Below are positions 25,601-33,329 of a stretch of 33,589 nt of DNA, in pieces (the first letter of the stretch is position 1; every line of letters begins with the position of its first letter). Below the pieces are notes generated by a model, which saw nothing but the letters and a program-made list of their open reading frames with translations, made no database searches and was not told the origin of the DNA. Made by a program: the position numbers and the translations under genes. Source of the stretch: Bryobacterales bacterium (lineage in GTDB: Bacteria > Acidobacteriota > Terriglobia > Bryobacterales > UBA6623); assembly GCA_022825595.1 (NCBI GenBank), contig JAJDWM010000603.1, positions 1-33,589 of the forward strand, given 5' to 3'.

Positions 25601-25922
25601 CGTTGAGAACGTTCCGGACCGATCCGAGCACGACGGCACCCCGCGCGCGGAGGGCTTCGATCACAGGCTCCTGCGTCCCGCCGACGGCCCTCTCCATGAC
25701 TATGAAGCTCGTCTTCGCGACGCGGGCCGGTCCCCGGCGCGCCAACTTCCCAGAGCGCTGACTGCTGAGGCGCTGACCCGTTGCGGGTGCGTCGAGCAAT
25801 ACAGTGTATTGGCCCGCACCATCGTCGGACGGCACACGCAGGGGCGCCTGGCCGAACAGCGGCACGGCGAGAGCGGCGATGAGCCACAGGTGCCGCAAGA
25901 GGTGAGCCAACGTGCTTGCCAT
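22626..25922 (-). CDS. Secreted subtilisin-like (S8) protease with PA and TIGR03437-like domains
   Basis: This is a 1098-aa exported serine protease. A signal peptide (1-24) and an I9-like propeptide (about 70-140) precede the S8 catalytic domain. The catalytic triad is D172 (AVIDSG), H239 (FSGHGTAVA) and S585 (GTSAAAP), with oxyanion N354 (AAGND). A PA domain is inserted at about 425-515 (GAILVARRGGCWFADKA). Ig-like and beta-rich segments follow. Residues about 870-1098 match the TIGR03437 Solibacter-type C-terminal domain pattern (YNSATLL..LAPGSLATIFG and FDGSFPGVTGLTFVEATVP). The ORF track starts at 25982. The ATG at 25922 is preferred because GAGGAG precedes it by 4 bases and it begins the signal peptide. 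It likely digests external protein. Confidence 0.93.
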   Translation of the reverse strand: MASTLAHLLRHLWLIAALAVPLFGQAPLRVPSDDGAGQYTVLLDAPATGQRLSSQRSGKLARRGPARVAKTSFIVMERAVGGTQEPVIEALRARGAVVLGSVRNVLNAVFVRADEQQAESFLGIPGVKRVVASREVALGLIGVEEAVRLMEARSQAAEVGATGEGISIAVIDSGLDFLHPAFSDDSLAPLAGFPKGRPADIALANSKVVAIRTYQHLQNTRAPATSSPDDSSAWDFSGHGTAVAMIAAGGRVESPAGPVSGIAPKAYLGIYKVSGTPGLVPAASSQAVIAAIDDAVVDGMDILNLSLGHVADSPWNASGRGCGQPPDVLCDPLAAAAQSAVVDFGRVVVAAAGNDGRIAGGLQPARATVSTPAVAPDVIAVAATANPVRLHESVRIARRTLPALSGSGPGLDDSLRAPARLAASLGDAQACASFEGAELDGAILVARRGGCWFADKAENAAAAGAAGLVVYDDQPMQDLVEMSALRDTDIPAYFVSAESGAVIEALVQEAGAEGEVLLAMDPTPLRSARPWRSPAAFSSRGPSPGLNLKPDIAAPGLDVYTAGAFQYERIGGFNPSEFRRVTGTSAAAPAVAGAAALVWQRHPALTSREVASALINTASAEIVEDGEPARAAAVGAGLLDVAAALEPIATVEPATVGFGMLSGRTLPVWQEIYVTNRAPVARSYELEVVPRDNDRRAAVTLEGRSRIVLWLEPDQYRAIRVSLEGLRPLPGSYEGHVAVRAVGELGEVRVPYLYLVGDNVPHTAFATGPGSTRAFQGEVSRRRVSARFVDRFGVGVADAPVEVRLPSGEVTVLSATGRTDRHGVAEAVVEFGPSRGPHEAVVVAGGVELPFTFYAERERPRIDGIYNSATLLDARPLAPGSLATIFGGAFSEFWGEAPAAPLPVTLKALSVSFDFPEAGISEPGRVFYVGPEEVGVQIPWELAGLNFAYVKVRLTDRFGDQSWSEPVVLELADISPELYSVPDGAGWTSAWHADGSPVTTGQPASAGDTILLQLTGTGPFAEPLASGDAFEESVELANDVAVSIDGLPATVTFDGSFPGVTGLTFVEATVPSGVRPGIADVVVSIGGIPTEPGTVPVR
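22631..22645. terminator. Short hairpin at convergent gene ends
   Basis: A perfect 6-bp stem GCACCG/CGGTGC with loop GCA lies just past the stop of the TPR operon and inside the last codons of the opposing protease gene. It could help termination of the plus-strand transcript. The stem is short and lacks a T-run, so confidence is low. Confidence 0.2.
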
Positions 25923-26008
25923 GCGTCTCCTCAATCCGACGTGCCCCTGAGAGGTACGGTTGCACGTCGGGCCTGCGGCCAAGACGGGCGTACCTACAAT
26001 GAGTCCCA

Positions 26009-27469
26009 GTGCCTAGCACTCGCGCCGTCGTGTTCCTCAGCGCGCTGCTCCCGCTCGCGGCGAGCGCGCGCGCACAGGCCGACTTCCGCGTCTACGAAGA
26101 CCATCCGAGGCTCTTCCTAGAGCCCGAGCGCCTGGTCAGGCTGCGCCGGGACGTCGACCGCCAGTCGCTGCGCTGGCGGGCGCTGCGTGACCTGATCGGG
26201 ACCGGAGCGGACTTTGAAGAGCAACCGCTCGTCGATGCACTGCTGTACCAGACCGAGAGAGACGCACGGGCCGGGCGCCGCGCCGTCCAGTGGTGCTTGG
26301 CCAGCGCGCCGGACGGCGTGGCAAGCTCTGCGGAACTGCGAATGCTCGCGCTGGCGTATGACTGGTGCCACGACCTCTTCGATCCAGCCGACAAGTCTGC
26401 GGTGGGCGGTGCAATGGCCTCGGCGATCGAAGACGTCGTGCCCCGGGCGAACCTTGGGCCGGGCCTGATCCGCGCCGCAATCCTGGGCTCGATCGCGCTG
26501 GCGGGAGATTGGGACGGTTCTGAAGCCGCGCTCGGGGCGCTTCTCGAGACCCACTGGGAGGCAGATGTCCGGCCGGGCCTGGAAGACGGTCGATTGGCAG
26601 ACGACGCCGGCGCCATGATCGCCGCACTCGAGGCCGGCTTGGCCGTGCGGCACAACCTGGACCGCGACCTTCTCAAGTCGGGGTTTGCCGCGCTGCGCGC
26701 GCTAGCGCGATGCCGACTGCTGAGCTACTACCCCGCGGACATCGAGACCGCCGAAGGGCGGATGCGGCGCCCTTCCCGCTTCGGGCCGGACGAGGCCGCG
26801 GCACGGTTGCAGGCCCCCCTGGACCGGATCGTGGAGATGCTGATCGTGGCGTACGAGGCAAACCTGCGGGAATTCCAGTTCGTGCAGGGCTGGATCCGGG
26901 ATGAGGCTTACCTGCCGCGCTCGACCCTGCTGGCGCCCTACGAGTTCCTTTGGGTGAACCCCTACCTCCCCGGGCTGACGGCAGAGTCCTCGCCCCTAAT
27001 CGCACACGACGCCGTCCGGGGCCGTCTCTTCGGCCGTTCGACGTGGGGATGGCCGACGACGTGGATCGGATACTTTGGCGGACGCTTGGAGATTCTGGCC
27101 GGAGGGGAGCTCGCGGCTACAGAGAGCATGGGCGGGCTCCCGCCGGTCTTCTTCGAAGAGGCGGTGATCGTCCCCATCCGGCCACCCGGGAGGGTCGTCC
27201 TGTCTTGGGAACCGAGCCGCGAGAAGGCCCCCGAGAGCGTGACCGTGTACCTGATCGGGCTAATGGCGGGGGAGACCTACGGCTTGAGGATCGCCGGGCG
27301 CGAGCCGCGCCTGATCCAGGCGGGTCCGGGCGGGATCGCGATCGTCCGCAGCGATCCGGGCGTGCCAAAGCGCGACCGAATTGACTTCAGGCGCAAGGTT
27401 CGCTTGGAGCTCCACCCCACCCTGAAGCCCACTAGGCCGGGCCGGCCGCCGCCCTCACTTGCGCGCTGA
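26009..27469 (+). CDS. Secreted protein with heparinase/alginate-lyase-like N-terminus
   Basis: This is a 486-aa exported protein with a GTG start. A signal peptide (VPSTRAVVFLSALLPLAASARAQA) leads to DFRVYEDHPRLFLEPERLVRLRRD. That HPRLFL..E.L..LR pattern opens many alpha/alpha-toroid polysaccharide lyases (alginate lyase and heparinase II/III types). LALAYDWCHDLFDP at 111-124 is another toroid hallmark. The C-terminal 150 residues are beta-rich without a clear heparinase II/III domain, and the total is short for that family. It may be a divergent or non-catalytic relative. It is divergent from the protease (86-base gap) and its 3' end overlaps nth by 15 bases. The substrate is unknown. Confidence 0.7.
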   Translation: MPSTRAVVFLSALLPLAASARAQADFRVYEDHPRLFLEPERLVRLRRDVDRQSLRWRALRDLIGTGADFEEQPLVDALLYQTERDARAGRRAVQWCLASAPDGVASSAELRMLALAYDWCHDLFDPADKSAVGGAMASAIEDVVPRANLGPGLIRAAILGSIALAGDWDGSEAALGALLETHWEADVRPGLEDGRLADDAGAMIAALEAGLAVRHNLDRDLLKSGFAALRALARCRLLSYYPADIETAEGRMRRPSRFGPDEAAARLQAPLDRIVEMLIVAYEANLREFQFVQGWIRDEAYLPRSTLLAPYEFLWVNPYLPGLTAESSPLIAHDAVRGRLFGRSTWGWPTTWIGYFGGRLEILAGGELAATESMGGLPPVFFEEAVIVPIRPPGRVVLSWEPSREKAPESVTVYLIGLMAGETYGLRIAGREPRLIQAGPGGIAIVRSDPGVPKRDRIDFRRKVRLELHPTLKPTRPGRPPPSLAR

Positions 27470-28168
27470 CGCCTTGCGCGACGCTGGCGGCGACGCCAGT
27501 TCCGCGGACGGGCAGAGGGCCGCGAGTCCGCAGTCGTCGCACAGCGGCCTGCGGGCCTTGCAGACCTGGCGGCCATGGTGGATCACCTGGTGCGAGAACA
27601 GCACCCAGCGCTTGCGGGGCAGAAGGTCCATCAGGCGGCGCTCTGTCTTCTTAGGATCCTCCTCGGCGGTCAGGCCAAGCCGGGTCGAGATGCGCTGGAC
27701 GTGGGTGTCGACAACAACGCCCGTGGCCTTGCCGAACCATGTGCCCGTGACCACATTTGCGGTCTTGCGAGCGACTCCCCGCAGCTTCACCAGATCGTCG
27801 ATGCCGGACGGCACTTGGCCCCCGTGCTCGGAAACGATCCTTTGGGCGGAGCCCTTGATGGCCTTGGCCTTGTTGCGGAAAAACCCCGTCGTGCGGATCA
27901 GGTCCTCGATGGCCTCGACCGGGGCGTCGGCCATCCGCTGCGGCGTGGGGAAGGCCGCAAAGAGCGCGGGGGTAACCTTATTCACCCGCACGTCCGTGCA
28001 TTGCGCCGAGAGAATCGTTGCCACCAGAAGCTCCCAGGCACTGCGGTGGTCGAGAGCGCATTCGGCGTCCGGGTAGTCACGGTCGAGGATTCGCAGGATC
28101 TTGCCTGTCCGGCGCTTGCGGGCCAAAGCGCTCTCACCGCTGCGGGAGTAACGGCGCATCGGGGCCAT
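27455..28168 (-). CDS. nth: Endonuclease III
   Basis: This is a 237-aa DNA glycosylase/AP lyase that removes oxidised pyrimidines in base excision repair. The helix-hairpin-helix runs LVKLRGVARKTANVV (127-140) with catalytic K135, and D154 lies in VVDTHVQR. The iron-sulfur ligands are C203, C210, C213 and C219 in the canonical C-x6-C-x2-C-x5-C spacing. LLVATILSAQCTD is the N-terminal signature. A basic 20-residue N-terminal extension precedes the core. The ATG at 28168 is used, and the ATG at residue 4 is an alternative. It lies 26 bases downstream of glpD on the same strand and overlaps the end of the opposing lyase-like gene. Confidence 0.96.
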   Translation of the reverse strand: MAPMRRYSRSGESALARKRRTGKILRILDRDYPDAECALDHRSAWELLVATILSAQCTDVRVNKVTPALFAAFPTPQRMADAPVEAIEDLIRTTGFFRNKAKAIKGSAQRIVSEHGGQVPSGIDDLVKLRGVARKTANVVTGTWFGKATGVVVDTHVQRISTRLGLTAEEDPKKTERRLMDLLPRKRWVLFSHQVIHHGRQVCKARRPLCDDCGLAALCPSAELASPPASRKASARK

Positions 28169-28194
28169 GGTAGCCGACGTCTCCGCAGGGCCTC

Positions 28195-29766
28195 TTACAC
28201 GCGCACCAATGTCCGGGCCAGTTCGGCCTCGAAGTCCGAGACGGCTGCAGCTATCTCATCCTCGTTCCACAGGAGCTGTTCCGCAGCGACTTCCGCAGCG
28301 GTGCGCGCCCATCCCGGCTCGTACCCGGCGGCGAAGGCCGCGCCTGTCCGGCGCAGCAGGATGTCGCCCAATGTCAGCGCGTGCTCCTCCCGCACGGCGC
28401 GGTGGACCTCGCCGCAGGCGACCTCGCACCCCGGCACCAAGGGGTCCGCGAAGCCCGGGGACGAGGAGAGGAACTGCTGCACTTGGGCGGCTCGAGGGCC
28501 GTAAACGGCAGACAGCCGTGCGGAAACAGCACCGTTCCCCAGCGGGGCGGACGCATCGCCCCTAACCGGCCGGACCACAGGCGTGAGCGCCCGCCCCAGC
28601 ACGGCCGCAACCCTCGTGAGCGTCCTGCGGGCGAACGACTGCGCCGTGGTCAGCTTCCCGCCGGCCATGGTCAGCAGCCCGGCGATCCCGTCCCTGCGCT
28701 GGTGGTTGACGATTGCGTCGCCCCTGGAGGCCTTGTTCAGGTCCGCGCCGCCTGTCTTCAGCACAGGGCGGGATCCTGAGTAGGCATACAGCACGCTGTC
28801 GCGGGTGACCCCGGCCTCCGGGAGCAGCGCGGCGGTCTCGTCGAGCAGGTACCGCACTTCCTCCTCGCCGGGCGTCGCGCGGTCCGGCCCGTCCTCGCTT
28901 CGCACCTCCGTCGTCCCGATCAGGTGAAGGCCCCGCCAAGGGACGATGAAGAACGGACGCCGGTCTGACCGGGCCTCGCGGTACACGGCGTGCGAGGGCG
29001 CAGCCTCTAGGCGGGGAACGACCACATGCGCACCGTTGATCAATGTGAGCAGCGGGCGCATCGGCTGCCGGCCGACTCGGGCCAGAACCTCGTCAGCCCA
29101 AGCCCCGGCCGCGTTCACCACGAGACTTGAGCGCACTTCGCCTTCCCCTCCGGCACCCTCGAACCGGAGCCCAATCACCCGAGACCGGCGGATCAGGAAG
29201 CCGTTTACGCAGGCGTGGTTCCGGATGTCAGCACCGGCGTCCTCCGCCTGCAGGGCCATCTCTAGGGCCAGGCGCTCGGGGTAAACGGCCTGGCAGTCAT
29301 GGTATTCGAAGCACGCCCTCAGTCCTTTCCGATCCAGCCCCGGAACGAGCCGTCCGCACTCTTCCACCGAAAGGCGGCGAGGGGGGGGCAGCTGCCCGCC
29401 GGCCCCCAGCAGGCGATAGAGCAGCAGTCCTGAGCCGACGTACCACGGCGGGCGCGAATCGGCGCCATAGACCGGCAGCAGGAAGGGCAGGGGCTGGACC
29501 TGCCCCGGGAACTCGCGCAGGAGTGAGGCCCGGTCGCGCAGCGAAGCCCGGACCAGGGACAAATCGAACCGCTCCAAGTAGCGGAGCCCTCCGTGGATCA
29601 GCCTAGTCGAGCGACTTGTCGTTCCGGCACCGAAGTCGCGACGCTCGAGCAGGAGCGTTCGCAGCCCGGCCCGTGCCGCCTCCCGGGCAAGAGCGCAGCC
29701 ATTGATGCCACCGCCGATGATGGCCAAGTCATAATGGCTGTCGGTGTTCAAGTCCCAATCTAGCAA
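28195..29766 (-). CDS. glpD: Aerobic glycerol-3-phosphate dehydrogenase
   Basis: This is a 523-aa FAD enzyme, membrane-associated in its family, that oxidises glycerol-3-phosphate to dihydroxyacetone phosphate and passes electrons to quinone. The FAD dinucleotide fold is DLAIIGGGINGCALAREA (13-30). TTSRSTRLIHGGLRYL (49-64) is the GlpD signature. A DAO-type domain and a C-terminal helical domain (about 390-523, VYGPRAAQVQQFLSSS) complete the family length. The start is a TTG at 29766, and no in-frame ATG precedes the FAD motif. TTG at 29751 is an alternative. A 58-base gap separates it from divergent pyrD, so the two promoters are close or shared. No glpK or glpF is nearby. Confidence 0.94.
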   Translation of the reverse strand: MLDWDLNTDSHYDLAIIGGGINGCALAREAARAGLRTLLLERRDFGAGTTSRSTRLIHGGLRYLERFDLSLVRASLRDRASLLREFPGQVQPLPFLLPVYGADSRPPWYVGSGLLLYRLLGAGGQLPPPRRLSVEECGRLVPGLDRKGLRACFEYHDCQAVYPERLALEMALQAEDAGADIRNHACVNGFLIRRSRVIGLRFEGAGGEGEVRSSLVVNAAGAWADEVLARVGRQPMRPLLTLINGAHVVVPRLEAAPSHAVYREARSDRRPFFIVPWRGLHLIGTTEVRSEDGPDRATPGEEEVRYLLDETAALLPEAGVTRDSVLYAYSGSRPVLKTGGADLNKASRGDAIVNHQRRDGIAGLLTMAGGKLTTAQSFARRTLTRVAAVLGRALTPVVRPVRGDASAPLGNGAVSARLSAVYGPRAAQVQQFLSSSPGFADPLVPGCEVACGEVHRAVREEHALTLGDILLRRTGAAFAAGYEPGWARTAAEVAAEQLLWNEDEIAAAVSDFEAELARTLVRV

Positions 29767-29824
29767 TCCGAACGGAATCCCCAGAGGCGCAGCAACGAGA
29801 CCCTACGGCGCGCCAGTCTGAACC

Positions 29825-30745
29825 ATGGCGGACCTGCGCACCTCGATCTGCGGAGTCGAGCTGCGGAGTCCGGTGATCGCTGCCGGTGGGACCTTCGGGT
29901 ACGGTCTGGAATTCGGTGGGATCGCCGATGTTGGGTCCATCGGCGCCATCGTCACGAAGGGGCTCTCGCGTGAGCCGATGGCCGGGAATCCGGCGCCCCG
30001 GGTCACGGAGACCGCATCGGGAATGCTCAACGCCGTCGGCCTCCAAAACGTCGGCGTCCGAGCCTTTGTCAGAGAGAAGCTCCCTGCGCTGCGGCACGTC
30101 GGCACGCCGGTGATCGCCAACGTGTTCGGGTTCCGCGTAGAGGACTACGCCGAGGTCCTGCGCGTCCTGGAAGGGGCCGGGGGCCTGGCGATGTACGAGC
30201 TCAACGTTTCTTGTCCAAACACTCGCCATGGGGGCCTGGAGTTCGGGGCCGACGCGAGACAGCTGTCGAGGGCAGTCTCAGCCGCACGCGCGGCCGTGGA
30301 TCGGCGGCCGCTGCTGGTGAAGCTCTCCCCGAATGTCACCGACATCCGGGAGATGGCGCGCGCGGCGGTGGAGTCCGGCGCCGACGGGCTGAGCCTGATA
30401 AACACGCTCCGGGGCTTGGCGGTGGATGCGCGCGCGAGGAGGCCCGTCCTCGGCGCGGGCTCCGGCGGACTCTCCGGTCCCGCGATCAAGCCGGTGGCGC
30501 TGCACATGGTGCACCAGGTGACGCAGGCCACGTCCGTGCCCGTCATTGGCATGGGCGGGATCGCGACAGCCGAGGATGTGGTCGAGTTCCTGCTGTGCGG
30601 GGCAACCTGCGTGCAGGTAGGGACCGCCAGCTTCTGGGACCCTGCGCGGGTGGCGAACCTTCCGGGCGAACTTGGGTCCTACCTCGACGCACAGGGAACT
30701 GCGAGCGCGGCCGAGCTGAGGGGTACCCTCCTGAGCCCCGGCTGA
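29825..30745 (+). CDS. pyrD: Dihydroorotate dehydrogenase, class 1 (1B-like)
   Basis: This is a 306-aa cytosolic FMN enzyme of pyrimidine biosynthesis that oxidises dihydroorotate to orotate. The class 1 catalytic Cys is C130 in LNVSCPNT (class 2 has Ser). Other family motifs are TKGLS (44-48), NAVGLQN (69-75), VKLSPNVTDI, and GMGGI with VGTASF near the end. Type 1B enzymes act with the iron-sulfur subunit PyrK. No pyrK is found in the window, so PyrK must be elsewhere or the enzyme may work otherwise. Start ATG at 29825, without a clear Shine-Dalgarno. It is convergent with the deaminase gene and ends in a nested inverted repeat. Confidence 0.93.
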   Translation: MADLRTSICGVELRSPVIAAGGTFGYGLEFGGIADVGSIGAIVTKGLSREPMAGNPAPRVTETASGMLNAVGLQNVGVRAFVREKLPALRHVGTPVIANVFGFRVEDYAEVLRVLEGAGGLAMYELNVSCPNTRHGGLEFGADARQLSRAVSAARAAVDRRPLLVKLSPNVTDIREMARAAVESGADGLSLINTLRGLAVDARARRPVLGAGSGGLSGPAIKPVALHMVHQVTQATSVPVIGMGGIATAEDVVEFLLCGATCVQVGTASFWDPARVANLPGELGSYLDAQGTASAAELRGTLLSPG

Positions 30746-30786
30746 ACTGGGGCGGCCACGACCGCCACGCCCCTACAGAGCCGGGG
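30736..30786. terminator. Nested inverted repeat between convergent pyrD and deaminase genes
   Basis: The outer arms CCCCGGCT (30736-30743) and AGCCGGGG (30779-30786) are perfectly complementary. Inside lies GGGGCG (30749-30754) with CGCCCC (30768-30773). The structure covers the pyrD stop and the last codons of the opposing gene, where one bidirectional terminator would serve both. There is no T-tract on either side. Confidence 0.45.
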
Positions 30787-31828
30787 CGGACGCGAAAGCA
30801 AACCGGGACGCGCCCCGGGCCAGCCCGTCGATCTCGGGCCACGAGAACCCCAGCTTGCGCAGCCCAGCCAGTTCCTCGGCCAGCGAGGTACTGAAAAAGG
30901 TCGGATCGTCCGTGTTGATCGACATCTGGACACCGGCTTCGAAGAGGCCCCGCGCCGGGTGTTCCGCCAGCGACCGGTACACCCCGGTGCGGACGTTGCT
31001 GGTCGGACAGATCTCAAGCGGTATGCCTCTCTCAGCCAGATGCCGCACGAGCGATGGATCCTCGATCGCGCGCACGCCATGGCCGATCCGCTCTACTCGC
31101 AACGTCCGCACGGCCTGCCAAACGCTTTCGGGCCCCGCGGCTTCCCCGGCATGGACCGTCGTGCGCAGTCCTGCTTCCCGCGCGATCTCGTATGCGCGGC
31201 TGAAGTGCCGGTTGGGGAATAGATGCTCCGCTCCGCCCAGCGTCACGCCCAACAGCGTCTGCGGACGCCGTGCGGCGACTTCCTCGAGGTGCGCCTCAGC
31301 CTTTGCGGGCCCGTAGCCGCGGACCGGATCGACGATCCAGCGGACCGTCGGGCCTCCCGGCGGATCCTCCGCCAGGACTTCGAGGATCTCCGTCAGCTGC
31401 AGCCCTTGCTCGATGTACTCGGGAATCGAGACCGTCACCTCCGCATACGTGATTCGCTGCTCGCCGAAGCCGGCGCGGACCCCTCCCACGAGTGCGCGGA
31501 AATCGTCGATGGTCCGCACGAAGTGCACCGTGAAAAGGTACGCTGCGAGGAACTGCTCGAAGTTCTGGTACTGGAACAGTCGGTCTAGGTCTGCTGCGGG
31601 ATCATCAGCCTCCAAGAGGTCCCGTATGCCGGGATGCTTCGAGAAGAGTCTCAGATGACCCGGCGGCGCGGCGTCCAGCACGGCCGCCGGAGGCCGACGC
31701 CGCAGCCGCGAGCGGAGGAATGACAACGGGATCGCGCCTCGGAGGTGCAGGTGCAGTTCGGTCTTGGGGAGCGCCTGCAGATCGGCCAAGGAAGCAACGG
31801 GCCGAGCCGCAGCCGCGCGCTCAGCCAC
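30773..31828 (-). CDS. add: Adenosine deaminase family protein
   Basis: This is a 351-aa zinc hydrolase that likely deaminates adenosine or a related purine nucleoside. The metal ligands and catalytic residues are in place: H26 and H28 (TELHLHLRGA), H226 with E229 (VHAGE), H250 (RIGHG) and D307-D308 (INTDDP). The length is normal for the family. Close relatives act on aminofutalosine in menaquinone synthesis, so substrate assignment is open. The GTG start at 31828 overlaps the sulfatase stop by 8 bases, implying coupled translation. The purine role fits loosely with the NCS2 permease far upstream, which is an inference. Confidence 0.88.
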   Translation of the reverse strand: MAERAAAARPVASLADLQALPKTELHLHLRGAIPLSFLRSRLRRRPPAAVLDAAPPGHLRLFSKHPGIRDLLEADDPAADLDRLFQYQNFEQFLAAYLFTVHFVRTIDDFRALVGGVRAGFGEQRITYAEVTVSIPEYIEQGLQLTEILEVLAEDPPGGPTVRWIVDPVRGYGPAKAEAHLEEVAARRPQTLLGVTLGGAEHLFPNRHFSRAYEIAREAGLRTTVHAGEAAGPESVWQAVRTLRVERIGHGVRAIEDPSLVRHLAERGIPLEICPTSNVRTGVYRSLAEHPARGLFEAGVQMSINTDDPTFFSTSLAEELAGLRKLGFSWPEIDGLARGASRFAFASAPAL

Positions 31829-33329
31829 GCTCGCCGTACTGCTCGCGGAGGCGCAACAGTTCCGCGCGCAGCTCTTCGACGAGCTGACCGTGACCCGGTT
31901 CCTCGTAGAGATTTCGGAGCTCGTGCGGATCCTCCTTCAAGTCGAACAACTCCCAATAGTCGCCCTCGCCGTAGAACTCGATCAGCTTGTAGCGGTCGGT
32001 CCGCAGGCCACGGTGCGGACCGACCCTGTGCGGTGTCCAGAATTGGAAGCTCGGATCGGTCATCTGCTCTCGGGCCATCTCCCGAAATGCCCAAGAGTTC
32101 TCGTAATAGCTGTAGAAGGTCGAAGTCCGCCAGTCGTCAGGCGGGGCGCCCTCGAGCAGCGGCCTAACGCTGCGGCCCTGCATGCCCTCCGGCACCCTGA
32201 CGCCCGCAAGATCGAGCAGGGTTGGCGCGATGTCCGTGTTCAGCACCGGCCGGCCCTCGACTTGGCCGGCGCGGCTCAGGCGAGGATAGCGAACGAGCAG
32301 GGGTATGCGGAGGGCCGGCTCATACATGAAGCGCTTGTCATACCAGCCGTGCTCCCCCAAGAAATACCCGTTGTCTGTGGTGTAGAGCACGACCGTGTCT
32401 TCCGCCAAGCCCGACGAGTCCAAGTAATCCAATACGTGTCCGAGATTCTCGTCCACACCGTGCACGGCGCGGTGGTGATCCTTCACAAAGCGCTGGAAGA
32501 TCCACTCGCGCCGCTGCGCGGGACCCAGGCCAGCCGGCAGATCCGGGTAGTCGCCCGCCAAACTGATCTCGAAGCGCATGTCCTCGGCCTCAGACGCCAC
32601 CTGACGGGTCGCGTAATCGTCGTTATAGCTCGGGGGCTTCGGCCAGTCGACGCCATCGTAGAGGCCGGCGTGCCGCGGCGCCGGCGTGAACGGCCTGTGA
32701 GGGGCCTTGTGCTGGTACAGCAGGCAGAACGGCTCGGGCCCAGCGGTTCGGAGAAAGTCCAGCGCAAAATCGGTGGTGATGTCCGTCGCGTACCCCGACT
32801 GCTTGACTGTCTCCCCGCCGATGATGAAGTCGGGGTCGAAGTAGACGCCCTGCCCCGGCAGCACCTTCCAGATGTCGAATCCCCTCGGCTGCTGGCGCAA
32901 GTGCCACTTCCCCACTAGGCCCGTGCGGTACCCCGCCTCCTGCAATAGCTGGGGAAAGGTTGGCAGGCTGGCGTCGATCTCTTCGATCGCGTCGGCCTTC
33001 TCGGAATTGCCGCGGATCCCGTGCACGTGCGAGTAGCATCCCGTCAACACGGTCGCCCGCCCCGGAGCGCAAAGCGAGTTGGTGCAGAGGGCGTTGGAGA
33101 ACCGCGTGCCCTCGGCGGCCAGCCGGTCCATGCTTGGCGTTTGCAGCAGCGGGTGGCCGGCACAGCCCATCTGGCCGTACTGCTGGTCGTCCGTCATGAC
33201 CAGAAGAATGTTCGGCCGCGGGCCGGATGGGCGACCGCAGCGGGTGAGGAATGCCGCGCCCGTCGCGGCGGCGGCCGACCGAAGTACGTCGCGGCGGCTG
33301 GGTCCACCGACCCCTGTCATTCCAGGCAT
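31821..33329 (-). CDS. Tat-exported sulfatase
   Basis: This is a 502-aa type I sulfatase (PF00884) that would hydrolyse sulfate esters outside the cytoplasm. The N-terminus MPGMTGVGGPSRRDVLRSAAAATGAAFL is a Tat signal. Metal-binding DD lies in LLVMTDDQQ (about 42-50). The formylglycine site is C87 in LCAPGRATVLTG. The sequence is C-x-P-G-R, where the usual residue after Pro is S, T or A. The C-terminal region has the typical 'GLRTDRYKLIEF..LFDLKEDPHELRNL' ending. The ORF track begins at 33506. The ATG at 33329 is preferred because GGAGGA stands 8 bases upstream. ATG at 33320 is possible and would overlap the upstream stop as ATGA. The substrate is unknown. Confidence 0.92.
   Translation of the reverse strand: MPGMTGVGGPSRRDVLRSAAAATGAAFLTRCGRPSGPRPNILLVMTDDQQYGQMGCAGHPLLQTPSMDRLAAEGTRFSNALCTNSLCAPGRATVLTGCYSHVHGIRGNSEKADAIEEIDASLPTFPQLLQEAGYRTGLVGKWHLRQQPRGFDIWKVLPGQGVYFDPDFIIGGETVKQSGYATDITTDFALDFLRTAGPEPFCLLYQHKAPHRPFTPAPRHAGLYDGVDWPKPPSYNDDYATRQVASEAEDMRFEISLAGDYPDLPAGLGPAQRREWIFQRFVKDHHRAVHGVDENLGHVLDYLDSSGLAEDTVVLYTTDNGYFLGEHGWYDKRFMYEPALRIPLLVRYPRLSRAGQVEGRPVLNTDIAPTLLDLAGVRVPEGMQGRSVRPLLEGAPPDDWRTSTFYSYYENSWAFREMAREQMTDPSFQFWTPHRVGPHRGLRTDRYKLIEFYGEGDYWELFDLKEDPHELRNLYEEPGHGQLVEELRAELLRLREQYGERG

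Noticed and set aside
25995-26016. TACAAT followed by a five-codon ATG ORF (MSPSA) overlapping the lyase-like gene start
   Set aside because: Could suggest leaderless or leader-peptide control, but there is no -35 match and the element is too short to distinguish from chance.
25108-26019. 303-aa minus-strand ORF overlapping the subtilase
   Set aside because: Same strand but other frame, Arg/Gly-rich. The protease frame holds the catalytic Asp and His here.
28374-28939. Short ORFs within glpD in other frames
   Set aside because: Shadows of GlpD, with no independent starts or domains.
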